From Methanospirillum hungatei (GTDB lineage Archaea; Halobacteriota; Methanomicrobia; Methanomicrobiales; Methanospirillaceae), in NCBI RefSeq assembly GCF_019263745.1, contig NZ_CP077107.1, forward strand, positions 3,329,137 through 3,393,136: a DNA stretch of 64,000 nt, written 5' to 3'. The notes below the pieces were generated by a model. That model had not been told where the DNA came from. It was given only the letters and a program-made list of their open reading frames with translations, and did no database searches. Positions 16,365 to 25,816 of this stretch are shown here, in pieces (the stretch's first letter is position 1; each line of letters starts with the position of its first letter). Position numbers and translations under genes: made by a program.

Positions 16365-19300
16365 TTATTCTATTACTCTTATCATCTCATTCATCATACT
16401 CGTTCCTCCAGAATTATTGTTATATGCACGTAATGAGACTGAGTAAATTCCTGGACGGGTATATTTGTGTATTGGATTCCTGAATGATGAAGTTTGGCCA
16501 TCTCCAAATTGCCAATACCACATAGTAGGCTCACCCAATGATTCATCGAAAAACTCAACTCTTAATGGGAGTTTTCCGGTACATGGGGTGGCATTGAACA
16601 TTACATGAACCTGATGAGGGTTGGCATCACCTACCGTCTGTATAGAGTGATCTGTAGTGATGTTCGTAAAGGTATAAGATTTATTTGCTCCTTTTGATTG
16701 TTCGTCAACAATTACATCAAGTAACTCAGCGCCGGGTTTTGATTGGGTAATAAATGTCTGATTCGATTCTTCTGGGTAGGTTTTATTACCGGAAGGATAA
16801 CTGATTGTCCATTTATCGCTTGTTGAATTGATATAAAATCCGGCTGTTGTAGGTGTTGGTGTTACTGTTGGAGTCGGGTTAACATTAGTTATTGTAAACC
16901 CGTTGATCAATGTCCCCATTTGTCCATCCAGATTTGTTACGGTAACATTCCACAAACCCGGTGCTGCATCGGTAATTGGAAGAGTGCAGGTTATATGTGA
17001 TGGACTGTTAACGGACACAGTATTTGCTATAATCTCTGAATTTCCAGTTCTTGAAAGTTTAACAAGTGCTCCGGTTTGAAAACCACTTCCCTCAAGGTTA
17101 CGGATATTAATTGGATTGCCATTTACCCCTGAAGATGGTGTTATGCTCGTAATTATGGGTGAGGCAGTTCCAATATTCACAACTTCAAGAGCATTACTGC
17201 TATAACTGGCTACATAAGCATAATTTCTGGATACTGCCACACTCCAGGGTTTATCTAGGAGAGCCCCTCTAGTTCCATTTACTATGCTTCCGGCATGGAC
17301 TGGATTTTCAGGATCGAAAATATCGATGATTTCAAGGGCATCGCTAAATGGACTTGCAATATGTGCATAATTGCCGAAAATATATACACTTATAGGGTTG
17401 TATAAAAGAGATCCACCTTCACCATCAGAAATACTTCCTTTATGAATAGGATTTGCGGGATTTTTAATATCAATGATCTCAAGAGCATTGCTACCTGAAC
17501 TGACAACATAAGCATAATTATTAGAGACAAAGACATATTGAGGATTATTTATTCGGGCCCCTCCTTCTCCATCACTAATGCAGCCTTTATGAACAGGATT
17601 AGCTGGATTGGATACATCGATTATTTCAAGGGCATTACTGGACGAACTGGCAACATATGCGTAATTTCCAGATACAAAAACAGAGAATGCACCATTCAGT
17701 TTTGCCCCCTCTTCCCCGTCGGTTATACTACTTGAATGGACAGGTTTTTCTGGATTCGAGATATTAACAATTTCTAGGGCGTTACTACCCTTACTTGCTA
17801 CATATGCATTATTCCCTGAAACATACACGCTATAGGGCTCATTTAATTTTGCTCCTCCTTCTCCATCTTTAATGTAGCCTTTATGGACAGGGTTTGTAGG
17901 ATTAGAAACATCGATTATTTCAAGGGCATTACTTCCGGTACTTATTACATATGCATAAATTTCAGATATAAAGACATTATATGGATTATCCAGTAGAGCT
18001 CCATTCGTTCCATTTACAATAGATCCTGTATGGACTGGATTTTCCGGGATTGAAATATCAATGATTTCCAGGGCATTACTAGAACTGACAACATATGCAT
18101 AATTGTCTTTCACAAATACCCCATGTGGGCCGAACAGTTTAGCTCCTCCCTGACCGTCAACAATACTCCCTGCATGGACCGGATTTAATGTTCCTGTTTT
18201 TGTGATTGTAAATCCGTTGATCAATGTTCCCATTTGTCCATCTGGATTCATTACTGTAACATTCCATAATCCTGGTGATGCTCCGGTTATTGGGATTGTG
18301 CAGGTAATTTTGGTTGACGAAGGGTATTGGACATTCGTTGCGGTGATATTTGAATAACCGGAACGTGAAAGATTCACAATTGCACCTGAATGGAAATTAT
18401 TTCCCGATAAATTTGTAATGGTGGCTGATTCAGAATTGATTCCTGATGAAGGTATTATTTCATTTATTGGAATTAAATCATTTGACGTAATTCCGTTAAG
18501 TTTCATTTCTCCATTAAATCCATAAGGTTGTAATCCTATTGGTGATACTGTAACAGTATATTCCCCAACTTCATCAGGATCAATAAAGCATGTGAGATTA
18601 TTCGAGTCCGATTGATAATAAGCAGTACCTGGAGTTAATTTTATAGATTTTCCAGATTTGTATGTTATGGTAATATTTACTTTTTCTGACAATAGATTTG
18701 AATCTTTTAACGAATTAATATCATAATTACCATCTCCAGTACAACAAATTGTGAGCAATGTTGCCCCTATTACTGGGAACCTAAAAACAGTATAGGCATT
18801 AGCTGTAATTTTAGCAGTTTCCCATGTTTTTATTATTAAATTCGGTTTTACTCCTGTTGGTTCATTTGGGAGAATATTTGTAGATGACTTTAGCGGGTTT
18901 TGATAATAACCTACAACGTGATTGATGGTTTCCTGTTGATGACAGATTTTTTGATGGTTGTAAGAAGATGCTTCCTCATGGTCCCAATATATTCCCATTA
19001 TTGGTAATGTATCAAATTGTTCTCCTACGTTATGGAAATATGATTGTGTGTTTGCAACAATTCCATCTCCAAGAAATGTCCATGAATAGGCATCATTTAT
19101 TTTTTGTCTGGTCACAGCAAAAAGTAAATTATTAAAAAAAATCGAAGCATCCGGATTATATCCTACAATTACACGATATATTGTATTTTTATTTAGTTGA
19201 TTCTTATTTATATTATTATTTAGTTCCTTTACTGTTTCACTATTTGTAGATAATTGGGTTAAAGCTGAACCAGGGTCAAATATACCAATAAGGTTTAAAA

Positions 19301-21665
19301 TGGCCCGAAAAATAAATAATCCATCTTCATCATCTGCTAAGGCCGAACCTCCTGTGACTGGGGCAATGCCTATCCATTGCCTGACATTTGCATCTCCATT
19401 CTCGAGATTTTCCATTTCCCATCGACTTACCAATGCCCCCATTGAATGGCAAATAATATCAATAGGACCATAATAATGTATTTCATCTCTTTTATTTTCA
19501 ATAAATGCTTTAAACTGATGTGCAATTACTCTTGGGTCACCCCTATTATTATCTGAATAATCAAAAGCCCAAGTTTCAATTCCTTCTTTATTTAATCTCT
19601 TAATCATTTCAGTCCAACAAGAAGGGTCACTATTAAAGCCATGAACCAAAACAACCGGTGTTTTACTAAAATTCGCTTCAATAGTATGATCTGTTTTTAC
19701 TTTAGTAAAGGTAAATGGCGATGTGTTATTTGCAAATTTCCCATCTATTGTAAAATTGGCAGTTTGATAACTTTTATCCGGGATAAAAGTAAAGGTTACA
19801 TTCTCACCATGCTCTACGTAGACGCTTCCAGATGGTTCGATTTTTCCACCATCCCCAGCAGATGCTTCAATGATATGAGATGAAGTATTTACTTTAACAA
19901 GTGGAGCAGTATCATATACACCTAAAGAAACCTCATAAGGTGTTGTTGTATACCCTTTGGGATTAGGTGGCTGGAGGTCTGACCATCCTTTTCCCTTTGG
20001 GATGCTCCAATAATTTCCAGCAATATAAGGGCCACCCATGATGTTTGTTCCGGGTAGTGGACCTGCGGGATTCGTCCAATTGGATAGGTCATTATTACTA
20101 AAAATATCGGTATTGACTTCATTACCAAAGTAATTGTTATAGATCAATCCGTCCGTTATCCCATCCAAAAATATACCACTTTTTTCATTACCAGTTATGT
20201 TATTACCTACAATATTAGGAAAACCACCATTAATATAAAGACCACAATTACGATTATCAGAGATATTATTGCCTATAATATTAATAGAATCGCCGTCATG
20301 ATAACCACCATAGATTCCATAAAAATTATTACGAGTAATATTGTTATTCTGAAGTGTAGAATTAAATCCTACATTCGTCCCAACCTCATTATTTTTTATT
20401 TTATTATTTTTTATCGATGTTTTTACTCCGCCATCACTTATACCATTAAAATTATCAAAGACATTATTTGCAATTACACTTACATTGCTAACAATAGTGC
20501 CTCCATAATAATCCGTTATAACAATGCCATAATCACTATTGTAAATAGTATTATTATCCACTATAGAATTTGATCCAAATACATTGATAGCAAAATTAGT
20601 TTCATAGTTCGAATTATCATGTAAAATATTATCTGAAATCAATGAATTAGGACCTGAAGAGACTATCCCATTGTAAGTAGAATTTGTTACTGTATTTCCA
20701 AATATTTTTGCATGAGCACCCGATGATCTAATGCTAAAGTCCCATCCACCGCTAACAGTGTTTTCGGAAATTGTTGAATCATTACCCCCTGAATAAATCG
20801 GATATGTAAATCCAGCGATTAATTTATTCCTTGAAATTGATGCATTATTACCTCCAGATAATATCCCATAATTATACATTCCTTCAAAAAAATTATAGAA
20901 TATTGAATCATTTTCAGCTCTGGACATCAAACCACAAATCTCAGGATAAACGTTATTGTTTAATATTTTATTATTTTTACCTTCCGATATTATTCCATAA
21001 CCTCCATTTATCGAACCAAAGTTTTTTACAACAACATTAGATGTATTTTTATCTATTTCGATTCCAGTTTTAGCAGTAATTTTTTTGTCATTACCATCAA
21101 GTATAACGTCTGAAGCATCTATACTAATTCCGGAGAAATAGGAGTTAAATCCTTCACCTAAAATATAAGATCCAGGCAGATAAATTGAGTAAGAAATCAA
21201 TGAATCAACTGCACATTTTTCTGGATCCTCGGGATCAGCAAAGCATGAACATGTATATCCGTAGCCACCGTAAACCAGAGGTTTAAGAATTATTGAACCG
21301 ACACTTGTATTAATTTCATCAGAGGATAACAATATATTTGAGGATTTTGTGCGATTTTGTATTGTTGGATCTTTTCTATCCCTTTTTATGGGAGAAAAAT
21401 TAGTATTTGATGAGAAATTTGTAAAATTTTTGTAATCTCTCTCCAATATTTCCGATAAATCAGGATCAGGGATTTTTTCGGGCCTAATCTCGTTTATATG
21501 ATTTAATATTTTTTCGTAAGAATACTGCTCATGTTCCAAAGTCGAGTTATTAAAGATAGACGCAGTTACAATTGAAATCCCTTGACTGCATACTAGAAGG
21601 ATTATCAGTATTATCCACCATATTTTCCGAATCGTATAAAAATAATATATTAAACTTAACTGCAT
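16365..21665 (-). CDS. Giant surface protein: beta-helix, alpha/beta hydrolase, beta-propeller, TIG and PKD domains
   Basis: About 1766 residues. An N-terminal membrane helix (about 8-30, IWWIILIILLVCSQG) acts as a signal or anchor. Order of parts: a right-handed parallel beta-helix at about 200-540 (NosD-like, many NN-rich rungs such as IISDNILHDNSNY); an InlB-B-type repeat at about 598-662; an alpha/beta hydrolase with oxyanion segment VVLVHGF (about 675) and nucleophile elbow ICHSMGALVSRWE (about 742); a TIG/IPT domain; seven LVIVD-type repeats at about 1160-1500 (each with NYAYVAS and NALEIIDI), the number expected for a seven-blade propeller; a second TIG domain; a short Thr-Pro linker; and a final PKD domain (WYWQFGDGQTS). 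ATG 21665 has GGTGGGG upstream and is preferred to 21683. It probably binds or remodels surface glycans or lipids; substrate unknown. Confidence 0.88.
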   Translation of the reverse strand: MQLSLIYYFYTIRKIWWIILIILLVCSQGISIVTASIFNNSTLEHEQYSYEKILNHINEIRPEKIPDPDLSEILERDYKNFTNFSSNTNFSPIKRDRKDPTIQNRTKSSNILLSSDEINTSVGSIILKPLVYGGYGYTCSCFADPEDPEKCAVDSLISYSIYLPGSYILGEGFNSYFSGISIDASDVILDGNDKKITAKTGIEIDKNTSNVVVKNFGSINGGYGIISEGKNNKILNNNVYPEICGLMSRAENDSIFYNFFEGMYNYGILSGGNNASISRNKLIAGFTYPIYSGGNDSTISENTVSGGWDFSIRSSGAHAKIFGNTVTNSTYNGIVSSGPNSLISDNILHDNSNYETNFAINVFGSNSIVDNNTIYNSDYGIVITDYYGGTIVSNVSVIANNVFDNFNGISDGGVKTSIKNNKIKNNEVGTNVGFNSTLQNNNITRNNFYGIYGGYHDGDSINIIGNNISDNRNCGLYINGGFPNIVGNNITGNEKSGIFLDGITDGLIYNNYFGNEVNTDIFSNNDLSNWTNPAGPLPGTNIMGGPYIAGNYWSIPKGKGWSDLQPPNPKGYTTTPYEVSLGVYDTAPLVKVNTSSHIIEASAGDGGKIEPSGSVYVEHGENVTFTFIPDKSYQTANFTIDGKFANNTSPFTFTKVKTDHTIEANFSKTPVVLVHGFNSDPSCWTEMIKRLNKEGIETWAFDYSDNNRGDPRVIAHQFKAFIENKRDEIHYYGPIDIICHSMGALVSRWEMENLENGDANVRQWIGIAPVTGGSALADDEDGLFIFRAILNLIGIFDPGSALTQLSTNSETVKELNNNINKNQLNKNTIYRVIVGYNPDASIFFNNLLFAVTRQKINDAYSWTFLGDGIVANTQSYFHNVGEQFDTLPIMGIYWDHEEASSYNHQKICHQQETINHVVGYYQNPLKSSTNILPNEPTGVKPNLIIKTWETAKITANAYTVFRFPVIGATLLTICCTGDGNYDINSLKDSNLLSEKVNITITYKSGKSIKLTPGTAYYQSDSNNLTCFIDPDEVGEYTVTVSPIGLQPYGFNGEMKLNGITSNDLIPINEIIPSSGINSESATITNLSGNNFHSGAIVNLSRSGYSNITATNVQYPSSTKITCTIPITGASPGLWNVTVMNPDGQMGTLINGFTITKTGTLNPVHAGSIVDGQGGAKLFGPHGVFVKDNYAYVVSSSNALEIIDISIPENPVHTGSIVNGTNGALLDNPYNVFISEIYAYVISTGSNALEIIDVSNPTNPVHKGYIKDGEGGAKLNEPYSVYVSGNNAYVASKGSNALEIVNISNPEKPVHSSSITDGEEGAKLNGAFSVFVSGNYAYVASSSSNALEIIDVSNPANPVHKGCISDGEGGARINNPQYVFVSNNYAYVVSSGSNALEIIDIKNPANPIHKGSISDGEGGSLLYNPISVYIFGNYAHIASPFSDALEIIDIFDPENPVHAGSIVNGTRGALLDKPWSVAVSRNYAYVASYSSNALEVVNIGTASPIITSITPSSGVNGNPINIRNLEGSGFQTGALVKLSRTGNSEIIANTVSVNSPSHITCTLPITDAAPGLWNVTVTNLDGQMGTLINGFTITNVNPTPTVTPTPTTAGFYINSTSDKWTISYPSGNKTYPEESNQTFITQSKPGAELLDVIVDEQSKGANKSYTFTNITTDHSIQTVGDANPHQVHVMFNATPCTGKLPLRVEFFDESLGEPTMWYWQFGDGQTSSFRNPIHKYTRPGIYSVSLRAYNNNSGGTSMMNEMIRVIE

Positions 21666-21885
21666 TGATACCCCACCATCCAATATTAATTATTAATTAT
21701 ATTCTCACCTCCCGAAAACATTTGTCACATCCGGCGTAAAATTTCCCAACTTCTCCGGAATAATTTTCCCCAGATAACTTAAAGGTATCTCCGGAAAGGG
21801 TAATATCACTATCAGAAGTTAGTTGAGCGGATTAGGGTTTAGTTTGTGTTACACCTTACCTAAACTGATAACATATGAAAAGTAA

Positions 21886-22227
21886 TTAATCCTTTTGAAT
21901 TATTACAGAAACCTGTTCTTTGAATTTTGGAATTTGCTCATGTATAATGATCCATAATGTATCTGTGTCAACTCCAAAATATCTATGAATTACGATGTTC
22001 CTTACTCCGACAATTTTCGACTAGGGTATTTCTGGATATTTTTTGCGAATTTCAAGTGGTATTTGAGATACTGCCTCTCCAATTATCTCAACGTTTCTGA
22101 CAACAGCATCAATTGTCTTTTGATCTCCTAAAAAACCTTCTTTCGAGTATTGACCTATATAAGCGGATATCCTGTTTGATGCTTCAATTATGTCATCAAA
22201 TATTAGTATAATATCACGCTTTGACAT
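21886..22227 (-). pseudogene. hepT: HepT-type toxin (DUF86) interrupted by an in-frame TAG
   Basis: Reading leftward from ATG 22227 the frame encodes a HepT/DUF86 protein (MSKRDIILIFDDIIEASNRI, then VVRNVEIIGEAVSQIP and KKYPEIP), then meets TAG at 22023-22021. The same frame continues without any other break as SKIVGVRNIVIHRYFGVDTDT and LWIIIHEQIPKFK to a TAA at 21886. In the family this position is normally Trp (PEIPW), so a single TGG-to-TAG change explains it. The RX4HXY active motif (RNIVIHRY) lies after the stop and is intact. The Shine-Dalgarno AGAGG is nine bases before ATG 22227. The gene overlaps the antitoxin gene by 14 bp. Without readthrough the toxin is dead. Confidence 0.9.
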
Positions 22228-22564
22228 ATACTGCATCCTCTAAAATTTGTGAGTAGAGCCGTTTTCGCTGCACGACTCCCGCTTTTAAAATGAGATCAAC
22301 CTTTATACCCAGAAGTTTTTCTAATTCATCCCTGAGATCCACGACTTCCCAACCTATTGGTTTTGTAAAATCAACCATTATATCCAAGTCGCTTTCTTCT
22401 GTCTGTTCGCCTCTGGCAAATGAACCAATGATACTGATCTCGTTGATATTGTATTTTTCCTGAAGGGATTGGTAATTTTTGTTTAATAATGCCACGATTC
22501 TTTTAAGTTCTTCCTTTCGATCAATGTTTTTTTCTGTGTTTTCATAGAAATAATTGGAATTCAT
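22214..22564 (-). CDS. mntA: MntA-type nucleotidyltransferase antitoxin
   Basis: 116 residues. A minimal nucleotidyltransferase with IIGSFARGEQTEESDLDIMVDF, which is the GSxARG-x-DxD signature, followed by LEKLLGIKVDLILKAG. In HepT/MntA pairs this enzyme adds AMP to the Tyr of the HepT RX4HXY motif and so silences it. It precedes and overlaps the hepT frame, the usual order. The frame reaches a TTG at 22576; I prefer ATG 22564. The N-terminal 25 residues are longer and more charged than in many members. With hepT broken the antitoxin may be without a target. Confidence 0.85.
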   Translation of the reverse strand: MNSNYFYENTEKNIDRKEELKRIVALLNKNYQSLQEKYNINEISIIGSFARGEQTEESDLDIMVDFTKPIGWEVVDLRDELEKLLGIKVDLILKAGVVQRKRLYSQILEDAVYVKA

Positions 22565-22684
22565 GAGATTCAACAATGCTAGGTGTTTAGTGTTTAGGTT
22601 ATATGATTTTGAAAGACTTTAATTGCTACCCCAAACTTGTAATAAGTCTATATATACTATGTCATGAGGTGCGGATCATCAAAT

Positions 22685-22968
22685 TTACGTTATTTTCTCG
22701 CTCCATCTCATCAAGCAGATATTTCAACGTGATCTCCATCTCTGTGGTTATAATGATAGTCTCAACCGAATCTTCAAAGGCTGCTGCTGTATCATCGATT
22801 ACCGGGGTGTTACCGATAACTCTGTATCCACGGTCTGCTATATCTTTTCTGACTGTGTTCGATTCAATCTCCGGAACCATAAATTCATGATTTTTTAAAT
22901 CTTGAGGGTGATATCCGGGTTTTCCCAGACAGAAAATGCAGCTGCCTTCACACCAATTGAACCTTTAA
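22685..22968 (-). pseudogene. Decayed partial copy of atpD (A-type ATP synthase subunit D)
   Basis: This segment matches the intact atpD about 1.1 kb to the right, in the same orientation. The best block, 22904-22965 against 24149-24210, differs at 4 of 62 positions by my count. The copy carries a premature TAA (after DITLK), a one-base deletion shortly before VPEIES, and a 96-bp deletion relative to atpD that joins two short direct repeats (around CATCAAGC). Homology fades after about 22968 on one side and 22685 on the other. It cannot make subunit D. It marks a past duplication or rearrangement. Confidence 0.88.
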
Positions 22969-23023
22969 TCACATTCAACGTGTATCCCCCATGGTGGGAT
23001 ACCATGCTCACTTCATTAGATTT

Positions 23024-23416
23024 TTATGGATATCCGATTCGCTGGATATTCATCTGGTCAAAGTGTTTATCCCCTGATAATACCGTAAGATTGTGAACCT
23101 GTGCCGTAGCTCCAATACATGCATCTGCCAATGAAACACCTGGTTTTTTAATCATCCCTGCCACAAGGGAGATGCTCTCATCAAAAGGGAGAGTCTTCAT
23201 TCTGGAATTTAATATTTGCCCTATTCTTTGTTCTGCGATAGTATGTCCCTCTTGCAGAATGTACAAATACATAATTTCCGTGAGTACAACTGTTGGAATA
23301 AACCCTGAACATTCGTTATCATCAACTGCTCTCATATATTCTCTTACAATTTCCCATCCTGGTTGTCGTTCGAAAAGTGTGATGAATGCATGTGTGTCGA
23401 AAAGAAGATCTGGCAT
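23024..23416 (-). CDS. vapC: PIN-domain toxin (VapC type)
   Basis: 130 residues of the PIN ribonuclease fold. Acidic active-site positions are seen in LLFDTHAFITL (Asp 7), the TVVLTEIMYLY segment (Glu), SLADACIGATA (Asp) and the LSGDKHFDQM end (Asp). VapC toxins cut tRNA or rRNA. The first base of its ATG overlaps the last base of the antitoxin stop codon, so the two are coupled. No damage is visible, unlike in the nearby HepT pair. Confidence 0.9.
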   Translation of the reverse strand: MPDLLFDTHAFITLFERQPGWEIVREYMRAVDDNECSGFIPTVVLTEIMYLYILQEGHTIAEQRIGQILNSRMKTLPFDESISLVAGMIKKPGVSLADACIGATAQVHNLTVLSGDKHFDQMNIQRIGYP

Positions 23417-23637
23417 TAAATGTCCCCTTCTTCCTCTCTCATCTCCTGAAGTTTCTGTAATAATCCCTTCCCCTCATCGATCCCGGAGAGGTCAGAGAGA
23501 CGGACCAAAGGCCTGATACGTATTCCATCTGCATCATCCGTGAGTATAATCGTTGAACCTCCTTCGAGATTCCATTTCTTTCGGAATGCTGCAGGTATGA
23601 CTATCTGTCCCTTTTCCGATATTTTCACAAGTGTCAT
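23416..23637 (-). CDS. vapB: AbrB/SpoVT-type antitoxin (VapB)
   Basis: 73 residues. The N-terminal swapped-hairpin AbrB fold is plain (MTLVKISEKGQIVIPAAFRKKWNLEGG), followed by an acidic C-terminal part (LLQKLQEMREEEGD) of the sort that wraps the toxin. Antitoxins of this type bind their own promoter and neutralise the PIN toxin encoded next. It is the first gene of the two-gene unit; the 160 bp to atpD would contain its regulated promoter. Confidence 0.9.
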   Translation of the reverse strand: MTLVKISEKGQIVIPAAFRKKWNLEGGSTIILTDDADGIRIRPLVRLSDLSGIDEGKGLLQKLQEMREEEGDI

Positions 23638-23797
23638 ACGTTTCAGAATTTATCTCCCTTATTGGTGATAATTATTACCTCCAGGTGTAACAATAAAATC
23701 AGAATGGGAGAGGCGTACATTGATACTAAAATAGAGTTCGAAATAAAGTCTATATCACGGAATAAACGAAGAGCGAATCAAAAACGTTTAAAAAAAA

Positions 23798-24427
23798 TTA
23801 TGCGGTAGATCTGGCCTTGATCTTTTTGAGCCTGAATAACTCTTCACGCTCCATTTCATCAAGCCGCATCTTAATAAAGTCACGAGCCTCGGAGAGTTCT
23901 GGTATAACCTTGAACTCCAGAGCATTGACACGCCGCTTGGTAGATTCTATCTCATCAAGCAGACGTTTCATCGTGGTCTCTATCTCTGCACTTTTAATGA
24001 TAGCCTCAACAAGATCTTCAAAGGCTGCTGCAGTATCATCGATAACCGGGGTGGTACCGATAACTCCGTAACCACGGTCTGCAATTCCTTTTCTAACTTT
24101 GGTTGATTCAATCTCCGGAACCACAACACCCATGATATTTTTGCTCTTGAGGGTGATATCCGGGTTTTCCCGGACAGAAAATGCGGCTGCTTTCACACCA
24201 ATTGAACCCTCAATAGTGTTTGCGATAGCCATCATCTCCTGTGCACGGGCATATTTCTCAAGCAGAGCACCTCTGGAGTCCTTTGCCTCCTCAAGCACTT
24301 TGAAGAACTCCATAATGAGTCCATCGCGCTTCATTTTGAGGATCTTATAACCGTTCTGGGAGAGCTTGATCTTCTTTTTGATGTTGATCAACTCAGACCG
24401 TGTCGGCTTGACATCTTTCAGTGCCAT
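23798..24427 (-). CDS. atpD: A-type ATP synthase subunit D (central stalk)
   Basis: 209 residues. The long N- and C-terminal helices form the coiled coil of the rotor shaft (SELINIKKKIKLSQNGYKILKM at the start; LLDEIESTKRRVNALEF near the end), with the conserved middle ENPDITLKSKNIMGVVVPEIE. This is the last gene of the ATP synthase operon, 6 bp after atpB. A broken partial copy lies about 1.1 kb downstream. Confidence 0.96.
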   Translation of the reverse strand: MALKDVKPTRSELINIKKKIKLSQNGYKILKMKRDGLIMEFFKVLEEAKDSRGALLEKYARAQEMMAIANTIEGSIGVKAAAFSVRENPDITLKSKNIMGVVVPEIESTKVRKGIADRGYGVIGTTPVIDDTAAAFEDLVEAIIKSAEIETTMKRLLDEIESTKRRVNALEFKVIPELSEARDFIKMRLDEMEREELFRLKKIKARSTA

Positions 24428-24433
24428 GGAGGC

Positions 24434-25816
24434 TCACTCTGCCTTCTTGCGGTATTTTGGATGATACTTCTGGATAAGTTCACGGTCAATACGCACAAGC
24501 TGTTCTTCCGGAATGTCTTTGAGCAGGTCCCATCCAAGATCAAGTGACTCGTCGATGGTACGGTCTTCAGATTTACCCTGTCTGACAAACCGGTTCTCGA
24601 ACATCTCCGCAAATTCCAGGAATCCCCGGTCACGCTCTGAAAGTGCATCCTTACCGACGATTGCCACCAGTCCACGAAGATCAACACCTTCTGCATATCC
24701 TGCATAGAGCTGGTCAGAGACCTTCTTGTGGTCTTCACGGGTGAAACCTTTTCCGATACCAAGGTTCATCAGACGTGAAAGTGATGGCAGAACGTTGATC
24801 GGTGGGTAGATACCCTTTCGGTGAAGATCACGGTTGACCACGATCTGGCCTTCGGTAATGTACCCGGACAGATCAGGGATTGGGTGGGTGATATCGTCAC
24901 CAGGCATAGTCAGGATGGACAGCTGGGTAACTGAACCTTTTTTGCCCTTGATAATACCTGCACGTTCGTACAGGGATGCAAGGTCGGTGTACATGTAACC
25001 CGGATATCCACGACGTCCTGGCACTTCTTCACGGGCTGCACCGATCTGACGGAGTGCTTCACAGTAGTTGGTCATATCGGTCAGGATAACCAGCACGTGG
25101 TAGTCCAGCTCGAATGCCAGGTATTCTGCAGTTGTCAGAGCAAGCCGTGGGGTGATGATACGCTCGACAGCCGGATCATCTGCAAGGTTGAGGAACACCA
25201 CTGCATGTTCAAGTGCACCGGTTCTCTCGAACTCGGCCATGAACTGGTTTTCTTCTTCCTTGGTAATACCCATTGCAGCAAACACGACTGCGAACTGTTC
25301 ATCAGATCCCGGAACTTTTGCCTGACGGGCGATCTGTAGTGCAATCTCGTTGTGTGGCAGACCAGATCCAGAGAAGATTGGAAGTTTCTGTCCACGAACA
25401 AGGGTGTTTGTCAGATCAATGGTAGAGATACCGGTCTGGATAAACTGGCGTGGAGACCCACGTGCCCAGGGATTGATTGCCGCACCAGTGATCTCAAGAC
25501 GCTTCTCCGGAACGATGTCAGGACCGCCGTCTTTTGGCTTTCCTGCACCGGAGAGGATACGTCCGAGCATATCCTTCCCGACGGGCATCTTGATGGTCTC
25601 TCCGGTAAACCGGACACCAGTATCCTTACCGATACCGGTTGTGGTCTCGAACACCTGAACGACGACGATATCGTCAGAGGTATCAAGGACCTGACCACGC
25701 TTTTCTGATCCATCTGCAAGGACGAGATTGACGAGTTCCTGGTATCCCACAGGTTCAGTCTTCTCGACAAAGACCAGAGGACCTGCAACCTGTGTGATAG
25801 TTCTGTACTCCTTCAT
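24434..25816 (-). CDS. atpB: A-type ATP synthase subunit B
   Basis: 460 residues, the regulatory (non-catalytic) partner of subunit A in the A3B3 head. The N-terminal barrel ([14 protein letters not shown]), the degenerate nucleotide region ([18 protein letters not shown], which lacks the Walker Lys as expected) and [25 protein letters not shown] are typical. The gene directly abuts atpA with no spacer, so translation is coupled. Confidence 0.97.
   Translation of the reverse strand: MKEYRTITQVAGPLVFVEKTEPVGYQELVNLVLADGSEKRGQVLDTSDDIVVVQVFETTTGIGKDTGVRFTGETIKMPVGKDMLGRILSGAGKPKDGGPDIVPEKRLEITGAAINPWARGSPRQFIQTGISTIDLTNTLVRGQKLPIFSGSGLPHNEIALQIARQAKVPGSDEQFAVVFAAMGITKEEENQFMAEFERTGALEHAVVFLNLADDPAVERIITPRLALTTAEYLAFELDYHVLVILTDMTNYCEALRQIGAAREEVPGRRGYPGYMYTDLASLYERAGIIKGKKGSVTQLSILTMPGDDITHPIPDLSGYITEGQIVVNRDLHRKGIYPPINVLPSLSRLMNLGIGKGFTREDHKKVSDQLYAGYAEGVDLRGLVAIVGKDALSERDRGFLEFAEMFENRFVRQGKSEDRTIDESLDLGWDLLKDIPEEQLVRIDRELIQKYHPKYRKKAE

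Noticed and set aside
21720..21850. Minus-strand open stretch of about 45 codons with a CxxC, upstream of the giant surface gene
   Set aside because: It has no start codon and no family match I recognise; it could be a remnant but cannot be supported.
22021..22023. TAG in hepT as a pyrrolysine codon
   Set aside because: No pyl genes or PYLIS-like evidence are present in the window, TAG is used as a normal stop in other genes here, and the position is Trp in the family.
22603..22890. Plus-strand reading frame of 95 codons
   Set aside because: It is the opposite-strand shadow of the decayed atpD copy; a matching shadow exists over the intact atpD.
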